In this document: one piece after another, positions 1 to 8,117 of the stretch
Layout of the letters: every line of letters begins with the position of its first letter
How positions within the stretch are numbered: the first letter of the stretch is position 1
Origin: a virus
IMG/VR virus record: IMGVR_UViG_3300020474_000102
Location: 1-25,206 of that record
Length of the DNA: 25,206 nucleotides
Direction: 5' to 3' (one strand)
Program-made: the position numbers and the translations under genes
Notes under the pieces: model-generated
What the model was told of the DNA's origin: nothing
Database searches by the model: none
What the model saw: the letters and a program-made list of their open reading frames with translations, nothing else

Positions 1-132
1 TCGGGTGCTTCGGGTGCGTCGGGTGCTTCAGGAGCGTCAGGTTCTCAAGGTGCTTCAGGTGCTCAAGGTGCTTCAGGTGCTCAAGGTGCGTCAGGTTCTC
101 AAGGAGCGTCGGGTGCTTCAGGTGCTAGTGGT
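1..132 (+). repeat. Tandem DNA repeats encoding collagen-like Gly-X-Y triplets
   Basis: Short units of 9 and 18 bases recur head to tail. The clearest are three successive 18-base copies of TCAGGTGCTCAAGGTGCT with one to a few changes each, flanked by 9-base GCTTCGGGT-like units. They encode Ser-Gly-Ala and Gln-Gly-Ala triplets. The array begins before the window. Such arrays often change copy number by slippage, so length may differ between strains. Confidence 0.85.
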
Positions 133-2082
133 AGAACATATGAAGGTACTCGTGAGGATGATTTAGTTGACGAAGAGATTGATGAAAGAATATTAAGAAT
201 TATTGGATTAGATGATACAGTTGGTATTGATTATGCTACTTACAGAACTCTCTTAAGAGAGAAGATGGGAGAAGGCAGGATGGGTAGCACCACCATGTCT
301 AATGAGGAAGTTGAATTAATAACAGAAGAATGGAAGAGAGTTAAAAATAAAGTTGGTAGATTTAGAGTAAGAAAAGATACTGCTGATGAAGGTGAGGATG
401 GTGCGCCTGGTGCTACTGGTGGTATTAATTCAGATAGTTTCTTTAATAAAAAACCACCAAGTGATGCTGCTGGTGTTACCCCAGACGGTGCAGAAGAGAG
501 TGAAGGTGGTTTAGGTGGTATAGAAGGAATAATTGATTCTATTAGAGCAACTGTAGAATCTATTTGTGATATTATACAGAAACAGTCTAGATTGATAATG
601 AATGATATCAATCGTAGAAGTAGGAATGCTCAGAAGGGTCGTCGTGCTGGTGCAGAATCTGGAATGGAGAAGAAGAAGGGTGGTGGAATATTAGGATATG
701 CGAAGAAAGCATTAAAACCTGTTATGGGTGTTTGGGAGATGCTTGTTAACTTCTTCAAGCAAATTATTATGGGTAGGATCTTATTCAAGTTTATAGATTG
801 GGTCGGTAATCCTGCTAATCAGGGTAAACTTGATGCTATTACTAGATTTATTGGTGATTGGTGGCCTGCTTTATTGGGTGCATTTGTAATGTTTGCAACT
901 CCTTTAGGTGGAGTGATAAAATTTATAGTTGGTAGTTTAATTAAACTAACAGGTTTTATGCTCAAGAAGGGCATACCTATGGCATTAAAAGCGATAGCAG
1001 CGAACCCGTGGGCAGCAGCAGCAGTAGCAGCAGGTGGATTAGCTGCATATGGTCTGTCTAAAATGGGTAAAGATAAGGAGGGTGAGGAAGAAGGAACTGA
1101 TACACAGGCAATGAGTGGAGGTGGTACAGTTGAGGAAGTAGTAATTAAAGGTCGTGATGCTGTAGATGGTAAAGATGGTTTAGATAGTATTCAAAAAATG
1201 GTTGGTGGTGGAGAAGTAATACCATTAACAAAAGGAGTTCCTTTATATAATCAAGGTGGAGAGATTACTGCTCAAACAGGTGAGAAAGTTAAAGGGGCAG
1301 AACCTGATACACAATTAATCGCTGCTCAACCTGGTGAAGTTATGATGAGTAGAGATGCTGTACAACAGTATGGTGCTGATACTCTCTTAGGTATGAACGC
1401 TGCTGCTGGAGGTTCAAATGTTCCTCAAATGGCAGAGGGTATACAAAAGATGTCTGGTGGTGGATTAGTTGGTACAACCGCACCTCAAGAAGCGAAACCT
1501 CCTATTGAAGTTGATTTGGGTAATAAAGATTCTGAGGAAGTAGATCTAACACCTGGTGCTGCTGGTGCTGCTGGTGCAGACGGTGCTCAAGGTGTAGCAG
1601 GTGCAGATGGTGCTACGGGAGCTCAAGGACCACAAGGTCTTGCTGGTGGAATGTTAAAAGGTATTGGTGGTACTTTAAAGAAAGCAGGTGGAGTTGCTAT
1701 GAAGGCGATGGACCCACTAGGAACTGGTAAAGGATTATTAGGTAGATTAGGTAAAGCAGTTGGTGGAGTTGTTAGTGGTATAAAGGATAAAATGGGTGGT
1801 CCAAAGGTAGAAGTTATGGCTAATTTAGCACCTACTTCAATACCTGAGATTGAAACGAGAATTGCTAAGTTAGAATTTGAGGTTGCTAAACCACCTGAAG
1901 CACCTGAACCTCCAACATCAAATGTTCAGAGTTTAGTTTTACCTGCACAGACTAAATCATCTTCTGCTCCTGGATCAGGATCAAAATCAGCAGAAAGATC
2001 TTTACCAGATTTTCCCGTATTTAAAGATACTCCCCAACGTAGGAATAATCTTGAATTATACGGTATTGTGGGGGTTAAATAA
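1..2082 (+). CDS. Tail/baseplate structural protein with collagen-like repeats (5' end outside window)
   Basis: The frame is open from base 1, so the gene starts upstream of the window; the ATG at 265 is internal. About 693 codons are visible. Codons 1-44 are Gly-X-Y triplets (GAS, GAQ, GSQ), encoded by near-identical tandem repeats. A second collagen-like block lies at about codons 518-550. Between them, around codons 288-322, is a Trp/hydrophobic stretch that could span or enter a membrane. Later comes the short motif GEVMMSRDAV (nt about 1333-1362), of a kind I associate with large phage tail proteins. The Ala/Gly-rich composition and the position ahead of the gp27/gp5-like hub genes suggest a virion structural protein, perhaps a tail or baseplate component or part of a tape-measure system. 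The stop overlaps the next start (TAATG). I do not recognise a specific T4 counterpart. Confidence 0.7.
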   Translation, partial: SGASGASGASGASGSQGASGAQGASGAQGASGSQGASGASGASGRTYEGTREDDLVDEEIDERILRIIGLDDTVGIDYATYRTLLREKMGEGRMGSTTMSNEEVELITEEWKRVKNKVGRFRVRKDTADEGEDGAPGATGGINSDSFFNKKPPSDAAGVTPDGAEESEGGLGGIEGIIDSIRATVESICDIIQKQSRLIMNDINRRSRNAQKGRRAGAESGMEKKKGGGILGYAKKALKPVMGVWEMLVNFFKQIIMGRILFKFIDWVGNPANQGKLDAITRFIGDWWPALLGAFVMFATPLGGVIKFIVGSLIKLTGFMLKKGIPMALKAIAANPWAAAAVAAGGLAAYGLSKMGKDKEGEEEGTDTQAMSGGGTVEEVVIKGRDAVDGKDGLDSIQKMVGGGEVIPLTKGVPLYNQGGEITAQTGEKVKGAEPDTQLIAAQPGEVMMSRDAVQQYGADTLLGMNAAAGGSNVPQMAEGIQKMSGGGLVGTTAPQEAKPPIEVDLGNKDSEEVDLTPGAAGAAGADGAQGVAGADGATGAQGPQGLAGGMLKGIGGTLKKAGGVAMKAMDPLGTGKGLLGRLGKAVGGVVSGIKDKMGGPKVEVMANLAPTSIPEIETRIAKLEFEVAKPPEAPEPPTSNVQSLVLPAQTKSSSAPGSGSKSAERSLPDFPVFKDTPQRRNNLELYGIVGVK

Positions 2083-4067
2083 TGGCAATTTCTGCTGGTA
2101 AATTGATGAATGTGTCTGCAGATAAAAAGGCACAATCAAAACCAAAAGCATCATTGGTAAGTACACCTAGTACTCAGTATTCTGTTCCATCTAGCGGTGG
2201 TGCTGATGGTGCTGGAGAAGATGGTGGTTCATCTAAAAGTGGTATATTAAAAAATCTATTAATTATTAAAGAGAAGACCATCACTATTGATGAGCATCTT
2301 AAAGAAACATATAAAAAACAAAAAAAGGATGTTCGAGATCAACGTTATGCTGAGAAGAAACAAAAAAGAAATTTTGCTGAGAATTTTTTAGAGAGGGATA
2401 ATAAGAAAAAATCAGAAGGAAAAAATCCTCTTGGTAAGGGGATGGCAACAGTTGAAAACTTCTTCATAAGTACCCTCTTGGGATTTGTTATGGTGAGGTT
2501 ATTACCATTTGTTGGTCCACTTGCTAAGTTCCTTAAATTTGCAGGAAAGGTATTTGATTTTATTATAAATTTTGCTGGTACTTTGTTTAATGCTTTTGCA
2601 GGTTTTGTCGAATTTGGATATAAAGCTGTTGATACTGTCAGAGGTGTAATTAAGAATGTTTTTGGTGAAGGAGGGGCAAAGAATTTTGATAAATTTACAA
2701 GCACCTTTACCAAATTTATGAATTTTGCCCTCATCCTTTTGATGGCAAGTTCTAATGTATTTAAAGGTCCTAAAGGTAAGGTAGGAAAGAAGATTGGTGA
2801 AAAGTTTAAAAAATCTAAACTAACAAAGAATACTAAACTTGGTAGGAAGTTACGCAAACTTAAGGCAAGAAAACTTAAGATGATGCGTAAACTTAAGTCT
2901 TCTAGGATAGGTAAGTTTGCAAAAGGTTTAAAAAAATTCTCACCTAAAAATCTTCTTAAGAGAGGTGGCAAATTCATTATGAAAGGAGGACCAGATAAAC
3001 TCCTTAAAGGTGGTGCTAAGATGCTTGGAAAGGGACTGCAATTTGGAAAAGGTTTAGCATCAAAAGGAGCAGGTAAAATTGGTGGATTTGCTGCAAAGAT
3101 ATTTGGTAAAGCTGCTAAGTTCATTGCTCCTGCAATGAAGAGTGCTAAACCATTTGTATCAAAATTCTTTGGTAAGATTCCTATTGTTGGTCCTTTAGTT
3201 GTTGGTATAGTCTCGGTAATATCAGGAGAACCTCTTGGTAAAGCATTATTCAGAACTCTTGGTGCTGCATTAGGTGGTGCATTAGGAACGTTTATACCTA
3301 TTCCTGTCTTAGGAACATTGATTGGTGAAACTATTGGTGTGTTTGTTGGTGATATGTTATATGAAGGTTTGATGGGTAAAGGTTGGGGAGCAGTAGGTAA
3401 AAAATTAATGGGTTCTTTAATGAAAATTTTTAGTGCTGGTAAAGCAGTTGCTAAATGGATTGGTGGAGGATTTACTAGATTCTTTAAGTCAGTACCTAAA
3501 ATTAAGATACCTGATATTCCTAAAGACCCTCCCAAATGGATACCTGGATGGGTTCCAATGAGAAATAAAGTTTGGAATGTATTTAAAACAGGATTAAAAG
3601 TATTAATAGGACCATTATCTTTATTGATGGGTAAAGAAGTGCCTAACCTTTTATGGTTAATGAATCCTATAGAGACTATTCCTGCAGCAATTAAATCATT
3701 TTTCCCACCTAAACCTCCAGGTGAAGAGAAAGAGACTAAGTTAGAAACTAGTGAGATAGAAGACAGTAAAGATGATAAGAAGAAGAAAAAGAAAAAGAAG
3801 GTTAATCCAAAAGATTTGAAGATTAGCAAACTTCAGGAGGAACTTAAAGCAGCTAAAAAGAAAAAGATTCTTATCTTTAAGGTTAACAGGGTTGATCTTG
3901 GTGGTGATTCTGTGGCAGAACAAACTGGTTATGAACAGACAGGAACAACTGTTATAACACAACCTATAGTTAAGGAGACTATTGTTCCATTACCTCGTGG
4001 TAAAAATATTGCACTTGCTACTCGTAGTGCAGAGACAAAAACTAATATGGAGGCAGCACTATCATGA
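2082..4067 (+). CDS. Large Lys-rich hydrophobic virion protein, possible tape measure
   Basis: This 661-residue protein starts at an ATG sharing one base with the previous stop (TAATG). Residues about 70-120 are highly charged. Residues about 124-180 are a hydrophobic run (ISTLLGFVMV and following). Residues about 230-340 are extremely Lys/Arg-rich with Gly-Lys repeats. Two further hydrophobic segments follow near 365-425 (IPIVGPLVVGIVSVISG, then a Gly/Ala/Ile-rich stretch). A Lys run sits near residue 570, before a mixed C-terminus. The alternation of basic helices and hydrophobic patches, plus the place just before the gp27-like hub, fit a tape-measure-like tail protein, but no family motif proves it. 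A long ORF on the opposite strand is a by-product of its composition. Confidence 0.6.
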   Translation: MAISAGKLMNVSADKKAQSKPKASLVSTPSTQYSVPSSGGADGAGEDGGSSKSGILKNLLIIKEKTITIDEHLKETYKKQKKDVRDQRYAEKKQKRNFAENFLERDNKKKSEGKNPLGKGMATVENFFISTLLGFVMVRLLPFVGPLAKFLKFAGKVFDFIINFAGTLFNAFAGFVEFGYKAVDTVRGVIKNVFGEGGAKNFDKFTSTFTKFMNFALILLMASSNVFKGPKGKVGKKIGEKFKKSKLTKNTKLGRKLRKLKARKLKMMRKLKSSRIGKFAKGLKKFSPKNLLKRGGKFIMKGGPDKLLKGGAKMLGKGLQFGKGLASKGAGKIGGFAAKIFGKAAKFIAPAMKSAKPFVSKFFGKIPIVGPLVVGIVSVISGEPLGKALFRTLGAALGGALGTFIPIPVLGTLIGETIGVFVGDMLYEGLMGKGWGAVGKKLMGSLMKIFSAGKAVAKWIGGGFTRFFKSVPKIKIPDIPKDPPKWIPGWVPMRNKVWNVFKTGLKVLIGPLSLLMGKEVPNLLWLMNPIETIPAAIKSFFPPKPPGEEKETKLETSEIEDSKDDKKKKKKKKVNPKDLKISKLQEELKAAKKKKILIFKVNRVDLGGDSVAEQTGYEQTGTTVITQPIVKETIVPLPRGKNIALATRSAETKTNMEAALS

Positions 4068-5362
4068 GTCAGTCTACTTCAGCTAATGCTGCTGTTCAAT
4101 CAGGTAACATTACCAAATGTCTAATACAATCTGTTCGAGAGGAAGGTAAAGAAGCAGATGTATCTCAAGGTATAGTAGATTTTAATTACTATGAGAGTAT
4201 ATTAGACAATACTTACAGATTTAATATATCAATTGTTGATACTGGACAACAGGGTTTGACAGTTTTACGTGAACTTCGATTGTCTGGATTTGAAAAGGTT
4301 GATTTAGTTTTTGAAGATAATAAAGGTGAGAAGTTGAGATTTGAGAATGATAATGCATTATGGGTATCTGAAATAACAAATATTATGTCTTCTACTGAAA
4401 ATACTACTTATAGTATTGATTTGGTATCTAAAGAATACCTTGCAAATGATCTTTGTAAGACTGAAGTATATTGTAGATATGATGGTGAAATATCTGATTC
4501 TGTTGAAGGTATTTTAAAAAGATATTTACAGACTGATAAAGGATATGAGGGTGATAAAACTAAGAACAACTATAATTTTATTGGTCAAGGTAAAAAACCA
4601 TTAAAGTTATGTACTGAACTTGCTAAGATGTCAATCTCAGAAGAAGCTGAGAATTCTGCAGGATACTTCTTTTATATGACTTATGATGGGTTCAGATTTA
4701 AAGCTGCAGATATACTGTTTAAACAAGAACCAAAGAAGAAGTATATATTTAACAATACTACAGATCTTCCTGATGGATATGATGAGAAAATACTTGAGTA
4801 TAATGCAAATAGTACCATAGATGTAAAAAGAAATTTGATGACTGGTACTTACGGATCAAAGGTTGAAACCTATAATCCACAGACTGATGAATATGATGAT
4901 GATGCACAGGAAGTTGCTAATGAAGATCAAAATCCTTATGGTGGTATGGATCTTCCTCAGATTGGTGAGGAGTTTAAAGATAAGTTTGGTGAAGTTAGTA
5001 GAAGATTTTTTAGGAAGTTAGATATTGGTGAGTTACCTTCAGGGGATATTGACGATCAACTTGAAAAAGCAATTGATGAGAATATCAAAGCAACTGATGT
5101 ATTTGCACAAGCTGCTATGCGTTATAATAAGATATTCACTAATCAATTAACAATAAAAGTTGCTGGGGATCTTAGTTTAAGAGCAGGTGATGTTATTAAG
5201 TGTGACTTCCCACAGCAAAGTACTGAAGAGATCCAAAGACCTGATGAGGAAATGAGTGGTTTTTATATGATCTCTGATATTTGTTATCATATGGAACCTG
5301 ATAGTTCTCTAACTAAAATGAATTTGGTTAGGGATTCCTATGGAAGGGCGACAGATTCTTGA
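4064..5362 (+). CDS. gp27-like baseplate central hub protein
   Basis: This 432-residue protein (T4 gp27 has 391) overlaps the previous gene by ATGA. It looks like a tail hub of the gp27/VgrG-barrel type: an N-terminal beta-rich domain, a central segment with AGYFFYMTYDGFRF near residue 200-215, and a C-terminal stretch where a 'low-barrier' motif (LSLRAGDVIKCDFP) is followed by GFYMISDICYHM and MNLVRDSYG, a pattern common at the end of hub proteins. The immediate context supports this: the next structural gene encodes a gp5-like protein, and gp27 and gp5 form the T4 hub-spike complex. Residues about 270-330 are acidic and probably flexible. Assignment is by architecture and gene order; I could not align it. 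Confidence 0.68.
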   Translation: MSQSTSANAAVQSGNITKCLIQSVREEGKEADVSQGIVDFNYYESILDNTYRFNISIVDTGQQGLTVLRELRLSGFEKVDLVFEDNKGEKLRFENDNALWVSEITNIMSSTENTTYSIDLVSKEYLANDLCKTEVYCRYDGEISDSVEGILKRYLQTDKGYEGDKTKNNYNFIGQGKKPLKLCTELAKMSISEEAENSAGYFFYMTYDGFRFKAADILFKQEPKKKYIFNNTTDLPDGYDEKILEYNANSTIDVKRNLMTGTYGSKVETYNPQTDEYDDDAQEVANEDQNPYGGMDLPQIGEEFKDKFGEVSRRFFRKLDIGELPSGDIDDQLEKAIDENIKATDVFAQAAMRYNKIFTNQLTIKVAGDLSLRAGDVIKCDFPQQSTEEIQRPDEEMSGFYMISDICYHMEPDSSLTKMNLVRDSYGRATDS

Positions 5363-5365
5363 ATT

Positions 5366-5379
5366 GGTAGTATACTACC
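5366..5379. promoter_or_regulatory. Perfect 14-bp palindrome upstream of the cp12-like gene
   Basis: GGTAGTATACTACC equals its own reverse complement and begins three bases after the hub gene's stop codon. It has no loop and no T-run follows, so it does not look like an intrinsic terminator. It could be a binding site for a dimeric regulator or a processing/structure signal. Function is inferred only. Confidence 0.4.
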
Positions 5380-5385
5380 TAAATA
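5379..5385 (+). promoter_or_regulatory. Possible late-type promoter element CTAAATA
   Basis: CTAAATA lies 23 bases before the cp12-like start and differs by one base from the ATAAATA core of T4-type late promoters. It abuts the palindrome. A short AT-rich match occurs easily by chance in this DNA, so this is tentative. Confidence 0.3.
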
Positions 5386-5395
5386 ATATTACTTA

Positions 5396-5402
5396 GAGGG
5401 AG
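5396..5402 (+). promoter_or_regulatory. Strong ribosome binding site of the cp12-like gene
   Basis: GAGGGAG ends six bases before the ATG at 5409. It is a much clearer Shine-Dalgarno match than those before most neighbouring genes, which rely on start/stop overlap. It fixes the start codon and suggests independent, efficient translation. Confidence 0.65.
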
Positions 5403-5408
5403 ACTTGT

Positions 5409-5636
5409 ATGAAAAGCATAGAAGATCACATTAAGAAGGATGAAGAAATCCTTGATGATCCTACAACTAATCCTGCTGCAAGAAGACATGCAAAGGAAGA
5501 GTTGCATGATTTAGTAGATTATGCAGAGCATCATAAAGATGAGATCGAAGCAGGAGATCACCATGATCCTAATGCACTTGAACTATGGTGTGATCAGCAT
5601 CCAGAAGAACCAGAGTGTTTAGTTTACGACGATTAA
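5409..5636 (+). CDS. cp12: CP12-like Calvin-cycle regulator
   Basis: This 75-residue acidic protein ends with the CP12 signature LELWCDQHPEEPECLVYDD. Two cysteines (C61, C70) are separated by eight residues, followed by the terminal V-Y-D-D that in CP12 binds GAPDH. Residues 20-45 form a charged helix (ARRHAKEELHDL) like the central CP12 helix. The N-terminal cysteine pair of plant and many bacterial CP12s is absent. Known role of the family: CP12 bridges GAPDH and phosphoribulokinase into an inactive complex. In cyanophages it is an auxiliary metabolic gene thought to slow carbon fixation and favour NADPH production. The gene sits alone between hub and spike genes, with its own leader, strong ribosome binding site and a nearby palindrome, so it looks like an inserted unit with its own control. 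The identification strongly suggests a cyanobacterial host. Confidence 0.87.
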   Translation: MKSIEDHIKKDEEILDDPTTNPAARRHAKEELHDLVDYAEHHKDEIEAGDHHDPNALELWCDQHPEEPECLVYDD

Positions 5637-5639
5637 TAC

Positions 5640-8117
5640 ATGGCAGCCATTTCTTTATATAATGCAGAAGGACACCTTTCCAAGCGTACTTGGGAAGGTA
5701 TTGTTGCGCCTAGAGAATCTTGGCCTAGACAAGAAGAATCTGCAACTAGTCCTAACGAGATAAAGAATTGGGGTCATAGAGTTAGAGTTAGAATAATTGG
5801 AGTTCATCCAAAAGATAAGCAGGATCTTCCAGACGATCAACTACCTTGGGCAGAAGTAAGAACTACTACTATGGGTAGTGGTCATAAGGGGACTGGATTG
5901 AGTATGGGAATTACTCAAGGTACTTGGGTTGAAGGTATTTGGGATGATCCAGATAATAAGTCTGGTCCTATTATTCTTGGTATTAAAGCAAATAAATCCA
6001 CCACACCTTTAGTTAAGGAGCAACCTACTACTAATGGTTTTAAACAGATGAGTGGGTTTACTAATGATGATTTAGTTCCTACTGATAGTATTCCAGCATC
6101 ACAAGGACAACCAATTGAGTCTAATATAAATCCTAATCTTCTTGCTGCTGGTGATACTAATATGCACAAGGAAGCAACCATTGGGTTGGCACAACCTAGT
6201 GAGTGTGAAAAGATTCCTATGGGTGAGATACAAAAATCAATCATAGGGATGCAACAAGATATTGAGAGAGCACAAGATCAACTTAAAAAATGGGAGAACA
6301 CCACTACAGGATGGATTGAGGATAAGCAAGAATATATTAAAGATAAACAAGATATTGCTGCTAACTTTGTATCCAGAGGTATGAAATGGATGATGAAGGA
6401 GCAGCGTAAAAATTTGATGGAGACTATTAACAAAGAAACTAAGGCATTATATCATGATGTGAATCCATTAGATCGAGATAAAGTTAAAGCTGCAAAAGAT
6501 ACCACATTAGAACTACTTTCTTGTGTTTACAGTAATGTTACCAAGAATCTATTTAAGATGGTTGGTGATTTTTTAGGCAAGATCATGGAAAAGTATATCA
6601 ATGTTCCCATGTGTGCCATCGAGAATTTTGTTGGTGGTTTAGTTGGTAATCTTTTAGGGACTATTGGCAATATGGTTGATAGTATAATGGGAAGAATTGC
6701 TAGTATACTTGGTAGTTCATTTAGTATTGCTGATTCTATTCTAGGTCTTGTTGATCAACTTGTAGGGTTCTTTAAATGTGATGATGCTCAGGAATGTCCA
6801 GAAGCAAATGAGTGGGATATATTTGATGGTGGTCAACCAGCAGCAACATTTAATGTTGATAATATTTTAAATCAAGCAAAGGAAGTTACATCAAACGCTT
6901 CAAAGTTAATGGTTGACTTTGATACACTTAAGAACTTCTCTCTAGATAATGTAGTTAATGCTGGAGTTAGTGCTGCTAACCAGTGTAATGTTGGTCCTTT
7001 ATTTTGTGGTCCTCCTACAGTAGAATTTTGGGGTGGTGGACTTGAGGCAGGTGCAAGTGGGCATGCTAGAGGTAATGCAATTGTTAGTGCAGCAGGAGAT
7101 ATTCTTGGAGTTGATATTATTGCCAGTGGATTAGGTTATCGGAAGCAACCATTTGTCACTATTAAAGATAATTGTGGTAAAGGTAAAGGTGTTACTGCTA
7201 GAGCAAATATACAAACAGATGGTGGTATAGATCCTAATACAGGTCAACCAACATTTAGTGTTGGATCAGTTACTATTTCTGAGGAAGGTTTTGGTTATCC
7301 CAATAAACCAGATGGTGATATGGGTGGTGATGGAAGAGTATGGGCAGATAAGAATCAAACTATTGTTAAAAGAGTAGATGGTAAGTGGGAACGATTTGAT
7401 CCTGATGAAGAGATACCAAATGTAGATACTACAACTCCTAATGTTGATGGTGGAGTCGGTGATCAAATTCTTAAACCAGAAGATAGGAATATTGTTGGTG
7501 TAGATGATTCATTAATTGGACCAGGTGGAACTATTACTCCAACTATGTTAGGGGGTGGAACTGGTGGAACTGGTGCTCCAGAAGGAGGAGGAGGTTCTCT
7601 TAGTGGTATTGGTGATGATGGAGATCAACCACAGGCAGATAGAATTGCTCGTAGAAAAGGAGTTACACCAATTGCAGGAACTGGTCCTAATGGTGAGACT
7701 GATTTTAATGCATTCCCCAATTTAAGTGTTGGTAGTTATCCTGTAGTTCTATATCTTTGTGGTATGGAGATTGAGAATTCTGGTTTAAATTACACATCAA
7801 CAGATCAGATTGTTATTTCACCTAATGATGCAGGTGCAGAAGTAAGACCAACATTTGGTCCTTGGGGTGTATTAACTAAGGTTGAGATTATTAACGGTGG
7901 AAGTGGATGGACAGAGAGACCTAATATCTACATTAGATCTCAAACAGGATATAATGCAGTTATAGTTCCACGTTTTTGTATACAGAGAGTTGGTGATGAT
8001 ACTGAAGGGGATATTCCTGCAGGTACTCCAACTCTTAGTGTTATTGATTGTGTTGGTGAGGTAAATAGAGGTGAGGTAGATCCTTCTACAGGTTATCGAA
8101 TAATAGAGAGTAAGTAA
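5640..8117 (+). CDS. gp5-like baseplate hub/spike protein, no lysozyme domain seen
   Basis: This 825-residue protein starts three bases after the cp12-like stop. Residues about 40-115 are a gp5-type OB fold: WGHRVRVRIIGVHPKD, then LPWAEV, GTWVEGIWDD and a final GPIILG, the order found in T4 gp5 and VgrG. T4 gp5 then has a lysozyme domain and a beta-helical needle. Here residues about 200-300 are a charged probable coiled coil (QQDIERAQDQLKKWE), and about 310-385 are Gly/Ile-rich hydrophobic. The C-terminal third carries repeated 'GxGY..P.V.I' beta units near residues 495-505, 540-550 and 740-790, separated by Gly-rich linkers (about 630-660). I see no lysozyme catalytic motif. Likely role: the trimeric hub under the membrane-piercing spike, bound to the gp27-like protein. 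The needle part may be supplied by the next gene. Confidence 0.8.
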   Translation: MAAISLYNAEGHLSKRTWEGIVAPRESWPRQEESATSPNEIKNWGHRVRVRIIGVHPKDKQDLPDDQLPWAEVRTTTMGSGHKGTGLSMGITQGTWVEGIWDDPDNKSGPIILGIKANKSTTPLVKEQPTTNGFKQMSGFTNDDLVPTDSIPASQGQPIESNINPNLLAAGDTNMHKEATIGLAQPSECEKIPMGEIQKSIIGMQQDIERAQDQLKKWENTTTGWIEDKQEYIKDKQDIAANFVSRGMKWMMKEQRKNLMETINKETKALYHDVNPLDRDKVKAAKDTTLELLSCVYSNVTKNLFKMVGDFLGKIMEKYINVPMCAIENFVGGLVGNLLGTIGNMVDSIMGRIASILGSSFSIADSILGLVDQLVGFFKCDDAQECPEANEWDIFDGGQPAATFNVDNILNQAKEVTSNASKLMVDFDTLKNFSLDNVVNAGVSAANQCNVGPLFCGPPTVEFWGGGLEAGASGHARGNAIVSAAGDILGVDIIASGLGYRKQPFVTIKDNCGKGKGVTARANIQTDGGIDPNTGQPTFSVGSVTISEEGFGYPNKPDGDMGGDGRVWADKNQTIVKRVDGKWERFDPDEEIPNVDTTTPNVDGGVGDQILKPEDRNIVGVDDSLIGPGGTITPTMLGGGTGGTGAPEGGGGSLSGIGDDGDQPQADRIARRKGVTPIAGTGPNGETDFNAFPNLSVGSYPVVLYLCGMEIENSGLNYTSTDQIVISPNDAGAEVRPTFGPWGVLTKVEIINGGSGWTERPNIYIRSQTGYNAVIVPRFCIQRVGDDTEGDIPAGTPTLSVIDCVGEVNRGEVDPSTGYRIIESK

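Noticed and set aside
1-132. CRISPR-like or regulatory repeat array
   Set aside because: The units are in frame, have no spacers and encode Gly-X-Y triplets, so they are coding repeats.
240-611. Minus-strand frame opposite the collagen-like protein
   Set aside because: A shadow of the sense gene; its Ser/Pro-rich low-complexity product mirrors Gly/Glu codons.
2345-3829. Long open frame (494 codons) on the minus strand
   Set aside because: It lies wholly inside the Lys/Gly-rich structural gene, its translation is low-complexity (Pro/Leu/Phe/Asn-rich), and no start signal or motif supports it. The composition of the sense gene explains the lack of stops.
5366-5379. Palindrome read as a terminator after the hub gene
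   Set aside because: It has no loop and no following T-run, so it was kept as a possible regulatory site instead.
5640-8117. Lysozyme domain in the gp5-like protein
   Set aside because: No Glu-Asp-Thr type catalytic arrangement or lysozyme-like segment could be recognised between the OB fold and the C-terminal repeats.
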